From Sipunculus nudus (taxonomy: Eukaryota > Annelida > Sipuncula > Golfingiida > Sipunculidae), in contig CM049311.1 in assembly GCA_026874595.1 (NCBI GenBank), positions 36,313,176 through 36,377,175 of the forward strand: 64,000 bases of DNA, read 5' to 3'. How positions within the stretch are numbered: position 1 is the first letter of the stretch; each line of letters begins with the position of its first letter. The position numbers were made by a program, and so were the translations under genes. Positions 9,831 to 22,199 of the stretch are shown here, piece by piece. The notes below the pieces were generated by a model. That model was not told the origin of the DNA, did no database searches, and worked only from the letters and a program-made list of their open reading frames with translations.

Positions 9831-12700
9831 TAATGCCAGCCTTGAGGAAAAGGTGTGACAATTCATGGGTAAAACGACATTATTAAGTATGAATTGTTTT
9901 AGAAATTATTAGGTGTTTTTTATATTAATATAATCACTATAAGTGTGTGCATTCCTGCATGAAATGCATCATCATGCATGGTGGGCAGACTGATGCCCTG
10001 CTCCTTTTTATCCCACGCGTGTCAGAGTCATAGGTAGTGCTGACATGACGTTCTCTTTGAAACACACTCGTGTCCCGATTATATCATATCAATCACGGAA
10101 CACTTTTCCCGGTTGCACAAATCATTCCATAAGAATGTTTTACTCCCTAGCCTACTTTTTGGAAACGTAGCCAAACATGAAATAATAATAAGATAACTTA
10201 ATCCGCCTCTTTTACTACCGCATAATACACTGACCTATAGGATTGAAACCCCTGAATTCAAAAGGCGATAAAAATATGTCACCAGCGTGTATTTATTGTT
10301 TTATCGGAATCTCAGGCTGAGACCTACTCTTCCAATGACAATCTTTCATTGAATGAGGGTCTACGCAGAAAATGTTTTTCTTTTTTAGCTACCATTGTAC
10401 TGTTGTATTTACTAGTGGTGTACCCATAATTTCGACATCCGGCTTTTACTATGGTTGCAGAATGGCAGGCCCCAGGAGCAGTTTCGCCGAAAATTGGAGA
10501 AATTAACCTGTCTGGGCTCGATGTGGGTGCGGGGATGCGGCACGAAAGAACCCTGAGGACAGCGTTTGGTAGTTCGGTAACAAGCGGTTGTGAATTGGCG
10601 AAGTGCAGAGCGGAATGACGGTTTATATTGACCACGCTCTATTCCTCAAATTATAGTAGGATACAAAAGTATTATAATTATAATTAAAATAACATTAATT
10701 AATCAGTATGCCATTAAAGGTATGGAAAAATCGTTGATAATTATAAACTAAACTGGTGAATTTGATAATTGAACATAAAAGATCCAGCGGTCATAATAAA
10801 ACCATGATAAAGAAATGATTAGATCATAGTGACTCAAACAGAATGTGACTTAAAACCACATGATATGCGTGTACGAGCAAAACGGCAGGGAAGTTGACAT
10901 ACCAATTGTGAAGGCCAGTCCGTTTCTGTTTCGTGAAGAATAGGCTTGACAAATACGTGAGAATCTAAATGCTCGAGTAACCGTGTGATTTTAAGAGCTT
11001 TCTCTCTTTGCTGCATCGACATAATTCTTTAGAGATGGAAAAATTATTTTAAAGCAAGCTTATCTGTCTGATGACAATGAATGCGGGACATTCCTCAAAA
11101 GTGGAATTAATTTTCACATTTCACTGGAGAAATTTATTCATTTACCCCTCTGTCACAACACGGTGACATAAATTCTAACAAGCATTCCAACATGCCATTT
11201 AGAAAATATTTCATTTAAAGCCACATTTGTAGAAATAATTAGTTCATGCTTTGACAAGCTGTGACAACTTGTCACCGTTAATGGCCTTTGTAAATCATAC
11301 TTATGTTCTGGGGATAGGATCTTTCCCACTAAAACGACGGCATCTTCGTTGAAGGGTAAAGTAATATTTCAGCTGATTTTTTTAAAGAAGAAATCTTAAT
11401 GAAGTTTTAATCATCTCCCGTGATTGTATTGGATTTAGCTGCTCCCCTCTCGTGTAGGCCGTCATCTACATAACACACATTCTGTGGACTTGATGAGGTC
11501 TCTTCGATTTTAGATTTAATTTCGTGAAATGCTAACTTTAATCAACGCCTGTGGTACCAAACACGAGGCCTTTGTTACTAAGCTTACAGCGGTCGACCGG
11601 AAGACTCCATAAAGAAAGCATACCTTTTAGCTTAAGTGAAACTTACGCGGAAATGATGTTTGCATGAATGAACTAGAATGGGTAAATATTTGGGAACACT
11701 ACAAGAAAAGACAATGATATCCATCCTCCTTATAAGAGGGTGGCACTGATTAGAAAAGAGATCGATCAATTAGTTATTTGGAGAAGAATAATAAGGACGG
11801 CAGAATAATATAAGATAGTCAAAATGAGAATTATCAGTCTTTAATAGATATGTTTCCGAGTATTTCTTTCTCAAGGTCCATCCAATGACATATAAAATTG
11901 TAATGCAATAAACAGATATCCCATGGGTTCCTTCTTATATGTTTAAAAATTTGAATGGCTATATATAGATTATACCATATTGATTTGAAATGAATAGAAC
12001 CTTATAGGTTTCACAATGCCTGAATGGAACACTGGGTTTTATACAGAAGATAAAGACTTACGTTTCCTGCTTAAAGTACGGCATCACGGGATATGTTTTA
12101 TTTAGAAGAGAAAATAATCTTGTGTAAGTTACACTTGGTAAAATGTCCTTTTGAATTTTGTGTCAAAAGAAGACTTTAAGACTTAGATATATTACTGTTG
12201 ACTTTGCTTAAAGGGGTCTTTTCCGATATCTGACGTCTGTTAACTAAAGATAACCCCTTTTCTTTCATAACTATAGGCCAGAAAACGCCGATCCCAAGGT
12301 ACACACTGCAGAGGTTTTTCGTTTTGTTTATATAAACGTGTTTATAACGTGTTGGGGAGCCGCCAAAATAATTCACACACATTCAACGAGGTCATCTGGC
12401 GGAAGATCAGACGAAGCAGACTTTAATAAATGGCGTTTTGTAACTAGTTATTTCTCATCGTATGCATATACACAGCCAACTGCTTTCAGTTGAATGTTTA
12501 TTCATCTGACAACATGGTCGATGTGTCGTGTTTCGAACAGCTTGTAGAAGAGCAAGTTCATACATTTGGAGGCATTATAAAAACCTTTTTTAACAGAAAT
12601 TACTTGAATAAACCAGAAATCACACACATAAATTCTACAGATAAGACAGCTGAAAATAAACCGAAAGCTAGCGCCTTATGCTATGTCTACAAAGCTCTTT
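9831..12700. other. No gene recognised
   Basis: Long AT-rich stretch. The minus frame at 10324-10635 has somewhat higher GC but no recognisable domain and no supporting signals. I see no shared repeats here. Confidence 0.6.
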
Positions 12701-12705
12701 TTATC

Positions 12706-12747
12706 CAACGCCCCCCCTCCCTTCCCCCCCCCCCCCCCAAAAAAAAA
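12706..12747. repeat. C-rich then A-rich low-complexity run
   Basis: A run of C with a few T interruptions, including 15 C at 12724-12738, passes straight into an A tract. On the minus strand this is a long G run. It gives proline- and lysine-rich reading frames that are not evidence of coding. Confidence 0.9.
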
Positions 12748-15728
12748 GAAACACACAGGGGATTTGCGTGGACTTTCCAATTTCTGTTCCTTTAAAATCT
12801 TATTGAGGGAGAAAATACTTTTATGTTATTTTTACAACACCTCAAGGGCTACAATCACTTGTAACATAAATTTAACCATGTAAATCTTTGTGTATTTTAT
12901 AACTCTCACTATATGCAACAACATTACATTACAGCTCAGTATACTGGTGCATCTTTCAGCAAGTTCGTTGGACTTCTGAGCATAAAAAAAGCATGTACAC
13001 GGTTCCGTGATTGACAGCCAGGTCGTGCGAGTGGCAGAAAATAACGGTCACCATAAAATTGGAATTTACATTTTTTTTTACATTCATAAGTATTCCTTTT
13101 TGTTTATTTACCAGCTCCTTGCTTAATGTTAAGGTCAATTTACAGGTGTATAGATATAGCTTTGCAATAGGATGGATGGCCATTGCAATGCAGGTTTCCG
13201 TATGACTGGCGTCACGACTTAAAGTAGGCCCTATCAGTCCAATATGCTTACCAGGTCGTACTTCGTGCTTATTGCGGAACCAATCCAACAGCAGCTACTG
13301 ATCATTGATCAAAACCTACCTGACATAAATGGCTGAACAACAAAGGATTAAAAATGCACGTGACTGTCTCATCAAATCACAAAATTAAAATTTATTTCTT
13401 CATTTATAACACTCAGAAGACATCAAGGGTTGAATAGGTGCTTTTTTCTTGTAGTAATTGCTGTCATAAGTTATAAATGTCGGCGAAACAACTTCTTTTT
13501 TGCCAGAACTGAGGACTTTTCATAACATCGATAATAGCAAAAAGGTTCTTGTGTGGGTAGCCGTTAAGGCATTCTCCATACGGAGACGAGACAATATCCA
13601 ACTCTCACAAAAGATCAACACATGAATGTGATTATCCCGTTCTCTAGCCCACACCCGACTCGGCAACGGAACGCATGAACTGCGTCGTAAGTGGCCCTGA
13701 AGAACTGGCGACTGACCCGACTAGAGATTGTCATTTGAGATATGTAGTTCAGAGTGTTTAAGAAAAAAAAATGAAGACTTTTTGAAGACTTTCAATTTCC
13801 ACAAATCTTCTTTGTAAAGGACTGATCACGTACTGTTAGAAAAAATGTTGGACGTTTTAAACTACCTCAAACCCGCCTGTGTTCATGGGCCTTTTTTTAT
13901 TCATTCCAGTCCACAAGGGTGCAACCAGAAGCACCCTCGCTCTCTTTAAAATTTGGACAATATCCTCACTCCCAGGATATCATTATTTCTTACATATATT
14001 CACATATTAGTTAATACATTACTGGTTATACAACCGTAAATTTTTTTAATTTTTGACATTTTATTTTCATAATTCAAATTTGATTTAATTATCCTCCATT
14101 TACAAACGTTCAGCAAACATACTAACACTTACGGCTATTCAATGAGGCAATTTCCGCGTACCATATACTTATTAATCAGTAGTTCATAATTAAAATATTT
14201 TTGAGAAATATGAAGAAACTTGATGAAGGAATTACCTCGAAATTGCAATATTAGAAAATAAGCGTATTATTTCCTAAAGTGAGGTTGGCACAAGGTACAT
14301 TGTTCCTCACTTTAAAAAAGTGAGTGCCACATGTTTTCCTGCCGCCCACTCCCCGAAACAAGACCCGTAAATGCGTAAGCTGTCATTTTGCTGTGTGGTT
14401 CTCATGATGAGGCTGTTATATACGTTATTTCATCCACGTAACCTTCACCTTGGGGCCTAGGTTACCTGCGTTCTCCTACTGCCAGGTGCTGAGAAAAACA
14501 CGTGTTAAGTATAACCGGGCTTCTGGTAAAGCTATATCCGGCTGATTACAACAAATACATATATACCAGATGCTATACGTATTAAATCAGAAAAGTATTG
14601 GTATTTTTTTTTTCTTTCTGGCCGTGGTTTTACAATGGTTTTTCCTTAGCGCTTACGGAAAATAATATTCCTTTAGAATTAATACCATCAGCGTTATCAA
14701 CATTCAAGGCAACCAGCTCTAACAATGTTACTTAAGTGCAGTAAACTTTGGCTGAACTCTAAAGGTATGTATCCATGTTTGCCTGTATGAGTGTGCGCGA
14801 ATAGCTTGAAAAAAATGTGTTTAGTGACAGACGTACATATGGATATATTGGGTCGAGCATAAAGATGACGGAGTGACGTCATTCGAACCCAAACCTGTGA
14901 TTTCAGGCAGACCCTATTCGTTAAAATGGCTCCTGTTGCTTTTTCACGGATATACGCACAACACATGACGGAAAAATGGAACCACCATAATTACAAAATC
15001 ATATGAGTGCTTTTTCATGCACATTCTCACATACGCACACATCGAAACTCAGCTTTAAACATAATACTATGCACTTTCCAATGATTAATGTATCAGGGAT
15101 AGAAGGGTAGATTTAAATCTTGACCGAATTGCGTATTGCCCGCCATGTATGAAACACAAACAGATACTGGTTGATGAGAAACGACCTGACAATCCAAATA
15201 TCTATGGAGTTAGAGCATAAGGTCAGATGAATATCAATTATGATCAGCCTGTAACCTTGAGAAAACAGGACTTAGAAGAATCCTAACTGCATTCATTTAG
15301 CCTTCTGTATTTCGTTATGTAAGTCATGCCGATAATTGCACTGCAAAGGACTTGCCCTGATATTGAACTTATCTTAATATTAGGCTTGAATGAGGAAATA
15401 ACGCAAAAACAAGCATGTTGAAAGCAAAAGTTAACTCCGATCGCCATAATGACCGCCGTCATTCCTTGCGCCTCGTAACAATGCAACGACCATACAGAGA
15501 TACTAATCTTTATGTTGAATTGCAGCTCAATGTGGTGACAAATGCTCTATGATTCTTTTAAGTAAACATAACCAATTGTTGGTATGTGAGCGGTATAGCA
15601 AGCGATTTTTGAAATAATTTAAAATAGTTTTTTCCTGATCGATATTTCCAAAGCAGTTTTCCTCATGTCATTTGGTGGCACATTGACCCCTCCCCCCTTC
15701 TACTCTCTCATGACAGAGGAACAAACGC

Positions 15729-15733
<5 letters not shown>
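12748..15733. other. No gene recognised
   Basis: AT-rich DNA without recognisable coding or RNA genes. The only local structure noted is the inverted repeat at 14275-14314. Confidence 0.6.
14275..14314. repeat. 10-bp inverted repeat
   Basis: TAAAGTGAGG (14275-14284) is mirrored by CCTCACTTTA (14305-14314) with a 20-base loop. A third AAGTGAG word follows directly. It could be a foldback remnant or chance. Confidence 0.5.

Positions 15734-15784
<51 letters not shown>
15734..15784. repeat. (TA)n microsatellite
   Basis: A pure TA run of 51 bases, flanked on both sides by the word CGCTTATT, so the tract may have grown inside a short duplicated site. Confidence 0.95.
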
Positions 15785-15786
<2 letters not shown>

Positions 15787-16685
15787 GCTTATTCGCCGTC
15801 TGTATATACGTCACGGCTGTATATACATTAATTGATTAAAGGTACAAAGCCAACTTCATCGAATTTTTATTATTACCTCTGCTAGAAGGGTAAACGTTCA
15901 TCCTTGTTCGCCTCTCTACAGAAATCAAGCGATAAATCACAATTACCCAAATGTTAAAAGATTTAAATCTAACCCTACCGTGTTCCTTCTTTTTAAAAAG
16001 AAACCTGCCATCATTTACACAAGCTCTATATAGTTTGCCGACAAATTGCACTTTGGCACGCTGCTATATATTCAAGTTCTGGTAAGGGAAAATATATCAC
16101 AGCTGTTTAATATCCACTAACAATCGTTTATTGAAAACGTTTCGAACACGTGACAGCCGTTGAAAGCACTACAATTCAAAGAGATGTAGGAATAGCCATC
16201 CGGGTTCATTTGTATAGAGAACTGAATCATGAATACGCAGTAGAATTGGTTCCCTGCAAACGACCTAAAATACAAGGAAAATAAAGATAAATCTGTTTAC
16301 CTGGTAAGACATCTTCGGCTTTCAATACAATACAATCTCCATTCAGCGTACTTATCCTTTCAAATGCAGTGAATATATAACTCTAGAGATAAAAAGGTCA
16401 ATGGTCAGAATTCCGGGGAATCAGCCGAGCCTTGACAGGGCTACCCAGACGCCAATCACATCACTATGCTCACCATCTATGATGCGCCATCGCCGCGTAG
16501 GTAAACCCCACCTGAGCAACGAGCGGAAAAAAAAAAAACAAATTAGCCATCACGCAGGTGGGAAACTGACGAACAGAAGATTAAAGTTCCGGTCTTCCTT
16601 TATTTGGAAAAAAAGCATGGCAGCTACATTAATGTCTTTCTGTTAATTCCACGAAATTTGTCGGGAGTCTGATTTTTAATTAATA
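15785..16685. other. No gene recognised
   Basis: Nothing supported by the sequence beyond short chance frames. Confidence 0.6.
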
Positions 16686-16748
16686 TTGTTAGCAGGCAAA
16701 TGATAATATTATAAACAGGCAAATGACAAAATTATTAGCAGGCATATG
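16686..16748. repeat. Short tandem repeat, about 23-24 bp x 2.5
   Basis: The unit AGCAGGCAAATGATAATATT is repeated as AAACAGGCAAATGACAAAAT and then a partial AGCAGGCATATG. A small, imperfect local duplication. Confidence 0.6.
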
Positions 16749-16944
16749 TATGTCTTCTCTAAGTGTAGAATGACTGACAATGTCAAAATTGGTTGGATTT
16801 TTGCAGGGGCTCGCCATGGAAATAAATATCAGTATCGTATTATAATTAGTATTAGTTGCATAAGGTGATAATATTAAGTTTTAATACACGTTCATAAACC
16901 GTTCCAATGCGTTCAATTACCATTATTTATATGACACTAATAGA

Positions 16945-17069
16945 GGATGCGGGAAGGGATCTCCCCCCCCCCCCCACTCCCCTTTTCTTGATAAGAGTAC
17001 AATTTTTAAATGCTTCTCATATGTTATGGATCCCCTCCAACCTTTACCAAAATTCTGGATCCACCCCTG
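16945..17069 (-). mobile_element. Possible hAT-like MITE terminus
   Basis: The right edge at 17061-17069, read on the minus strand, is CAGGGGTGGATCCAGAATTT. CAGGGGCGGATCCAGG-type ends are common on small hAT-related elements. The left side has a GGATGCGGGAAGGGATC stretch and a 13-C run that may be the decayed opposite end. No 8-bp target duplication was found. Confidence 0.35.
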
Positions 17070-17529
17070 TACATTCTGATATACAGTGCACGCGGCATGA
17101 CCATAGGTACCATGTAAAGTGATGTATCGCGCTAGTTGGTTCTGGTGAACCGGCATCAAACAGCGAGCACCACTGTGTTGGCAGGCTCAGTACTAAAAAC
17201 ATCACACCTCAAATGCTGCAGAGGCAGACACGTGCGCAACAACAACAGCATCACCAACATCATCGATCACAATGTACTAAAAATAACTTCACATCGGACG
17301 GAATACTTGTGCAAATCTGCTCCAGGTAAACACTACGTGGAAAATAATAAGCATTATGGATTTTTTGCTTATTTTTTATGCCGTTGTGTTAAAAATACAT
17401 ACAGGTTAAGCCGGCGTAAACACCCACACACGTGCATTCTCCAGACTGAGCACATATGGTAAAGATTTTAATGAGGAATGTAAGGATTCCAGCGATCTCA
17501 AACCCGAGAGAAGTATACTATTGGACTCT
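17070..17529. other. No gene recognised
   Basis: The plus frame at 17136-17462 is open for 108 codons but has no recognisable domain and no neighbouring coding signal. I treat it as chance. Confidence 0.55.
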
Positions 17530-17860
17530 GATAATTATTCATTAAAATTATTCATTAAAATAGTAGTCATAATATTAATAATTATAAAAATAACAATTAT
17601 AATATTAATAATAATAACATCAATTATGATAAACAGAAACTGATGATGATGATTATTATTATATGTTATCATAATTCACGATTAATGATAATAATAATAA
17701 TAACCATCATCATTACAAAATATATTTATAGAAGAATAATAATTCATAATAATAATAATAAATGATAATGAAAACTACTACAACAACTACAACTACTACT
17801 TCTGCTAACAATAGTAATCACATTATATGATAATTAACAATAATAATAATACTTATATTT
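17530..17860. repeat. AAT/ATT-rich imperfect trinucleotide block
   Basis: Dense AATAAT, TTATTA, CATCATCAT and CAACTACTACT runs, broken by point changes. Simple-sequence DNA with no coding meaning. Confidence 0.85.
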
Positions 17861-18937
17861 GAATGATAACCTATGGAACAGTTATGTTTTATCAAACGTT
17901 CACTCAAGTACATGTGCTCAAGTTGCAAAATATTTGTATGAATCTCAACCTTTATATCCACAACCTCGTGCAGAATTCTTTATCGGTATAGGCACACTTG
18001 ATCCGAAAGGAAAAGTCGATAGGGAAAGTGTTATCTTACAATGACAGGGCCCTGAGGCCGTAATACCGTGAAAACGAGCTGCGTGACCCCGCCATGAGTA
18101 CGCCAGCTCCAAGAGAAAAAAAAAGGACTCAGCTAATCTATTGTTAAGGGCCTTAAACCTATCACACATTGTCTTTCCGGTATTTTATAGCTGTGTGATC
18201 TAGGGACGAAAAATTATTGATTTACATAGTGCTCTGACGACTGGACTGTAACCGTGATGCGTTCACAATATTCCAGAATGGAGAATGCGGTGTATACGCT
18301 GTATACAGAAAAGCAGGGCCAGAATTTGAGTATCGCACCTTATTAAGCCTCGGTCCCTCCCCAGTAGAACGGAGAGAATTATAGGGTTTGATCTGTTAAT
18401 TTTATATCCATGAAAAAGTGGGTATTATTTTTTAGGGTGGATTTGCCTCAGGACCCTCAAATTACAAAACCAGAGATTTCTTTTTTTCTTCCGCCATTTT
18501 CTGTTTCCGCTTGTTCTGTAAAAAAACTTTTTTAAAAAAAAGCTGATATTTAGGAACAATTTTAGACTTAGGTCGCAGATTTGTTTCTGATTTCATATTT
18601 TTTATCTTGAACTTATTACAAAGGTTGAATACTCCATAAGTGATCCCCAATTATCGCCCAGCCTGGGGTGTATGTGTGGGGGGGGGGGGGGGTCTCCTAG
18701 GAATCGCTTAGCTACTGTATATGTCTATAGTTTGTGATCTGAGTGATATGTTATGATCAGACAGTGTCCTAATAATTATTCCTGTTAGACCCAGAAAATC
18801 TGTGTCACAGTCCACTATCATTATGGTTAGATCACATCTAGGTCAGCTCTGGATCAAAGGCGGTCCTTTATACTTATGAATAGACCTAGCCCGCAACGTG
18901 GATAAAGAAACTATCACTTCTCACAATTGTAGTATAA

Positions 18938-18940
<3 letters not shown>
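17861..18940. other. No gene recognised; one 15-G run
   Basis: No gene is seen. A homopolymer G run lies at 18678-18692. Confidence 0.6.

Positions 18941-18995
<55 letters not shown>
18941..18995. repeat. (TA)n microsatellite
   Basis: A pure TA run of 55 bases. Confidence 0.95.
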
Positions 18996-18998
<3 letters not shown>

Positions 18999-19978
18999 AA
19001 TTTTACCTCCAAATGTTAGTGGAATGTATCCATAACCATCTTAAATCTATCGCTCTTTACATTTTGGGTAAATTTACTAAAAGACAAACTGAACAACCGA
19101 TAAAGAAAACCAAAGGAAAACATAATACCTTCGAACAAACACGTGGCGGAGGTTTTACATTATTCAAGTGGGCATATGCTCCACGTCTGGATCAGAGGTG
19201 GTCACATGACCTTCGTCAACCTCGTTACTGGGGTAACAAGCTATTTGGCGCAGGTGAATACAGAACAGCTTTTAACGAGAAGAAGAGGTCGTATAAATGA
19301 TGCGCATTACACCTCGGAAAGAAAGCCAACTTCACATTGTGTAAATACACCGACTATTTCAGTCCGCCCTCTGTGCACTCATTATCAGAGACACATCTTG
19401 AACTGACAGAGAAAAAGGAGGTGTTTTCCTGACTGTCAATCTAACTGTGGTAATTCATGATCGGTTGTTTTCCCGCGTGGAGAGGACACCCCAATTTATA
19501 TCAACCGTGCTCGGCTGTGTGCGGAATAAGAAATAAGTGCCCGAAGGTCAAAACAGATGTCTTTCCGAGAATATTTTGAGTTTTCTACATAGCTAGAACT
19601 TTTTCCTGCCTAGCACTGCATCGCTGAAAACAAAACTTTTGTCACGTAGGTCCCTGTTGGAATTGTAACAACCACTTAAAAACGCTTAGCTCGGAATAAG
19701 TTAAACGCTTGAATACTTTATGAAAGTTATCTAAAATTTTAAGGTAAATGTCAAGTTTCCGTTCATATACGTTTGCTTACTCCTATACACAAGTGGAAAG
19801 AAGCTTGCACTGGGCGCGGTGGTTGGCACAAAACATAAACTAAACAGCGCGCACGCTACCTATTGGCCGTACCGCGCAACTTGACGAATCGAGATTTTTC
19901 AGACTTCCAAAAGTTGTTTCTTCTGTGTTTTTATTTCATGTTTTTCTTCTTTTTTGGGGGATCGTGGCGCATGCGGTA
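18996..19978. other. No gene recognised
   Basis: Overlapping frames at 19013-19300 and 19143-19406 have no family resemblance. Nothing else is supported. Confidence 0.55.
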
Positions 19979-20160
19979 GGTCGGACCTCTTGTCCTTCGG
20001 TCTTGTTATGGAAACCAGCCACACGTGGACTTTGTATACTCACACAAAGAAGCGTAAATTTGTATAAAACAGGTGAACTGGAGATATTAAGTCCCGGGAT
20101 AGTTTTGCTGGGAAAATGTTTGTATTCAGCCAAAATCAGTTAATAATGTTAGATAATAGA
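19979..20160 (+). mobile_element. Dispersed family J, copy 1
   Basis: Pairs with 23981-24164 in opposite orientation. Words shared in the same order are TCGGACCTC, CTTGTTATGGAAAC, CACACGTGGACT, GGGATAGTTTTGCTGGGAAA and AATAATGTTAGATAATAG-like. The matched block is about 182 bp in both copies, which suggests a real element rather than chance. The type is unknown; no open frame or terminal repeat is seen. Confidence 0.55.
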
Positions 20161-21572
20161 CATATTTTTGCAAATGCATCTGAACCTTTAACGAACGGAC
20201 AGATGACGGACAAAATCAATTTAAATCAAAGAATAAATGGTTCAAAGAATCTCCATCCTGGTTCATCATGATTTTGTTTATGCAAATAACCCTGTTTTGG
20301 TCCACTGTATCACATGCATGCTTCATCTATACAATGAATATGATTTCCGGCTTTCTCTGCATAATTGTTAAAGAACTGAACGTAACCCCTACTGAGAAAG
20401 GTTCTGATAATACCCCTCCTGCTCGCTTTTAATCTATTAGTACTATTAGTATTAGTACAAAAGGTACCATTTCGTCATAACAGGATGAATGTTACCGAAA
20501 GTTGTTGATTGCACATTGAAAGATCCCTAGTTATTGTTGGTGAGAATACATGAAGCAACGCAATCTTTTGTCATGAACTAATACTCAGATTCGTCTTTTG
20601 TCATGTACTTATACTCAGCTTCGTCTGATGTCCTTGTTGAAAGTTCTTTGATAACGCCCGGGAATCAAGCCCCCCCCCCCATGATATAAATATTCTGCCT
20701 TGCCACTGTCCGGTAGGAAATTTCGCCAATTTCGAACCCTGGTATATATAGTTCATAAAATGCATTACTAGCTGTCACTACCCGCGGGTTTCCTGCACAC
20801 TTCATGGCACTCATCAGGTGACTGAGTTGTGTTGGTTTGTGTTTGTTCATGTTCAGGGTCGTGTTTGAGATTAATTACGATTGGCTGATTTTCGCTGTGT
20901 TAAATGCCTGCAAGTGTTAAGGTATTCGCTTCGTTTATTAAGGAGTGGCGTTCCTAGTAGTGCATTGATGTATTTTATGAACTTATTGCAGCTCTACTTT
21001 TATGTATCGAGCACTTTGATCCTGGAATGGCAACCAAACCCTTTTAGTAATATATAAATACGTATATATGGACTCTATACTGAAAAAAATACTTAAGCAC
21101 GTCAAGATAAGTCTAGGTCTGCAGTGCCCCCTATCGTGTTTGCTAAGTTTTATATGTGTACATTTCCTGTGTATGCATGATATGGAAACAATTTAATGGC
21201 ATAGATTTTATACTCGTCTGCCTCCTTTGCCGGGTCTGGATAGACCTTGCATGTAACACTCCGCTAACAGACTTTGCTCGCGAGGACATTAAACGGACTT
21301 TATTTCGCTCCAGACATCACGACATTTGAATAAGACCACACATTCCCTTCTATAGCCATTTGCGTGATGGTCAAACTAGAAATCGGTTCTATCAACTTCC
21401 CCCCAACTGCGCCCTTTTTTTCAACAAAATAACTCTCTACAGAGTATTGACCTTTGCTTTTCTCGAATTTTCCTCCTTAACATAATAGATAAATAAAATG
21501 GAAAAACCCATAAATTTATCGGTAGAGATAAGAATGTGCGAATCACCCGTCCGCCAGAGCACGCGCTATAAC
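20161..21572. other. No gene recognised
   Basis: Apart from a small tandem repeat at 20564-20625, nothing is assignable. The words TACTATTAG/TTAGTATTAGTA near 20435-20460 form a weak palindrome. Confidence 0.55.
20564..20625. repeat. 30-bp direct duplication
   Basis: TCTTTTGTCATG..ATACTCAG..TTCG occurs at 20564 and again at 20594, with three or so differences, and the next partial unit has decayed. Confidence 0.7.
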
Positions 21573-21594
21573 GGGGGGGGGGGGGGGGGGGGGG
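21573..21594. repeat. 22-base G homopolymer
   Basis: The longest uninterrupted G run in the window. It encodes poly-glycine in the frame that crosses it, which is an artefact. Confidence 0.95.
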
Positions 21595-22199
21595 TAGCAG
21601 CCGGTTTATCGTACGGAAGGGCCCAAACCGGGCCCGGGCCGGCCAGGAATTTCCTTTGGGGCACAAATAATTTTAAAATGTAGAAGTCTCATTGCTTGCC
21701 GGATATCTTCAATTTCGGCAAGCATGTTGGTCAGTCGCGGGTTGCAATTTTTCACGTTTAAACTTACACAGATGGTAGACAATCAAAAATCCAGGAAGCC
21801 TATTAATAGTTTTAGGTCAATATTGGTCAAAGGTATTGGTCAAGGTCATCAAAAGTTAGCAAAACGGTTTTTTCTTCATATCTTTGTCACTATCAGTCGT
21901 ATCTACTTCATCTGTGGCTCAGTTTAATCGTCAATTCAAGGCCTTTTAAAGCCTTTGGTGTGTAGCTTCCTCAAATTTTGACGAACCATGGTTACGAAAT
22001 TTGTGGAAAAAGTCATGATATTTGAAAATAAGGGGTCTAACTTTTCTAACTTTGTCAGTTATAAAGCTAGAGAGGTCTAGTTTTTTGCATCAGGTTGCAT
22101 ACAAGTAGTGTTATTTGATTATATTACAAGTCTCGCAATAACTCGTACATTATCTCGTCAAACGAGATATTTCGAGATATCACTTAGTGATAGCCTAGA
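21595..22199. other. No gene recognised; small hairpin
   Basis: At 22151-22169 TATCTCGT and ACGAGATA form an 8-bp stem with a CAA loop, related to the ATCTCG block at 8.8 kb. Nothing else stands out. Confidence 0.5.

Noticed and set aside
20715-20735. GGGTTCGAAATTGG on the minus strand, tRNA-like B box
   Set aside because: The consensus breaks after GGTTCGAA and there is no A box or stem.
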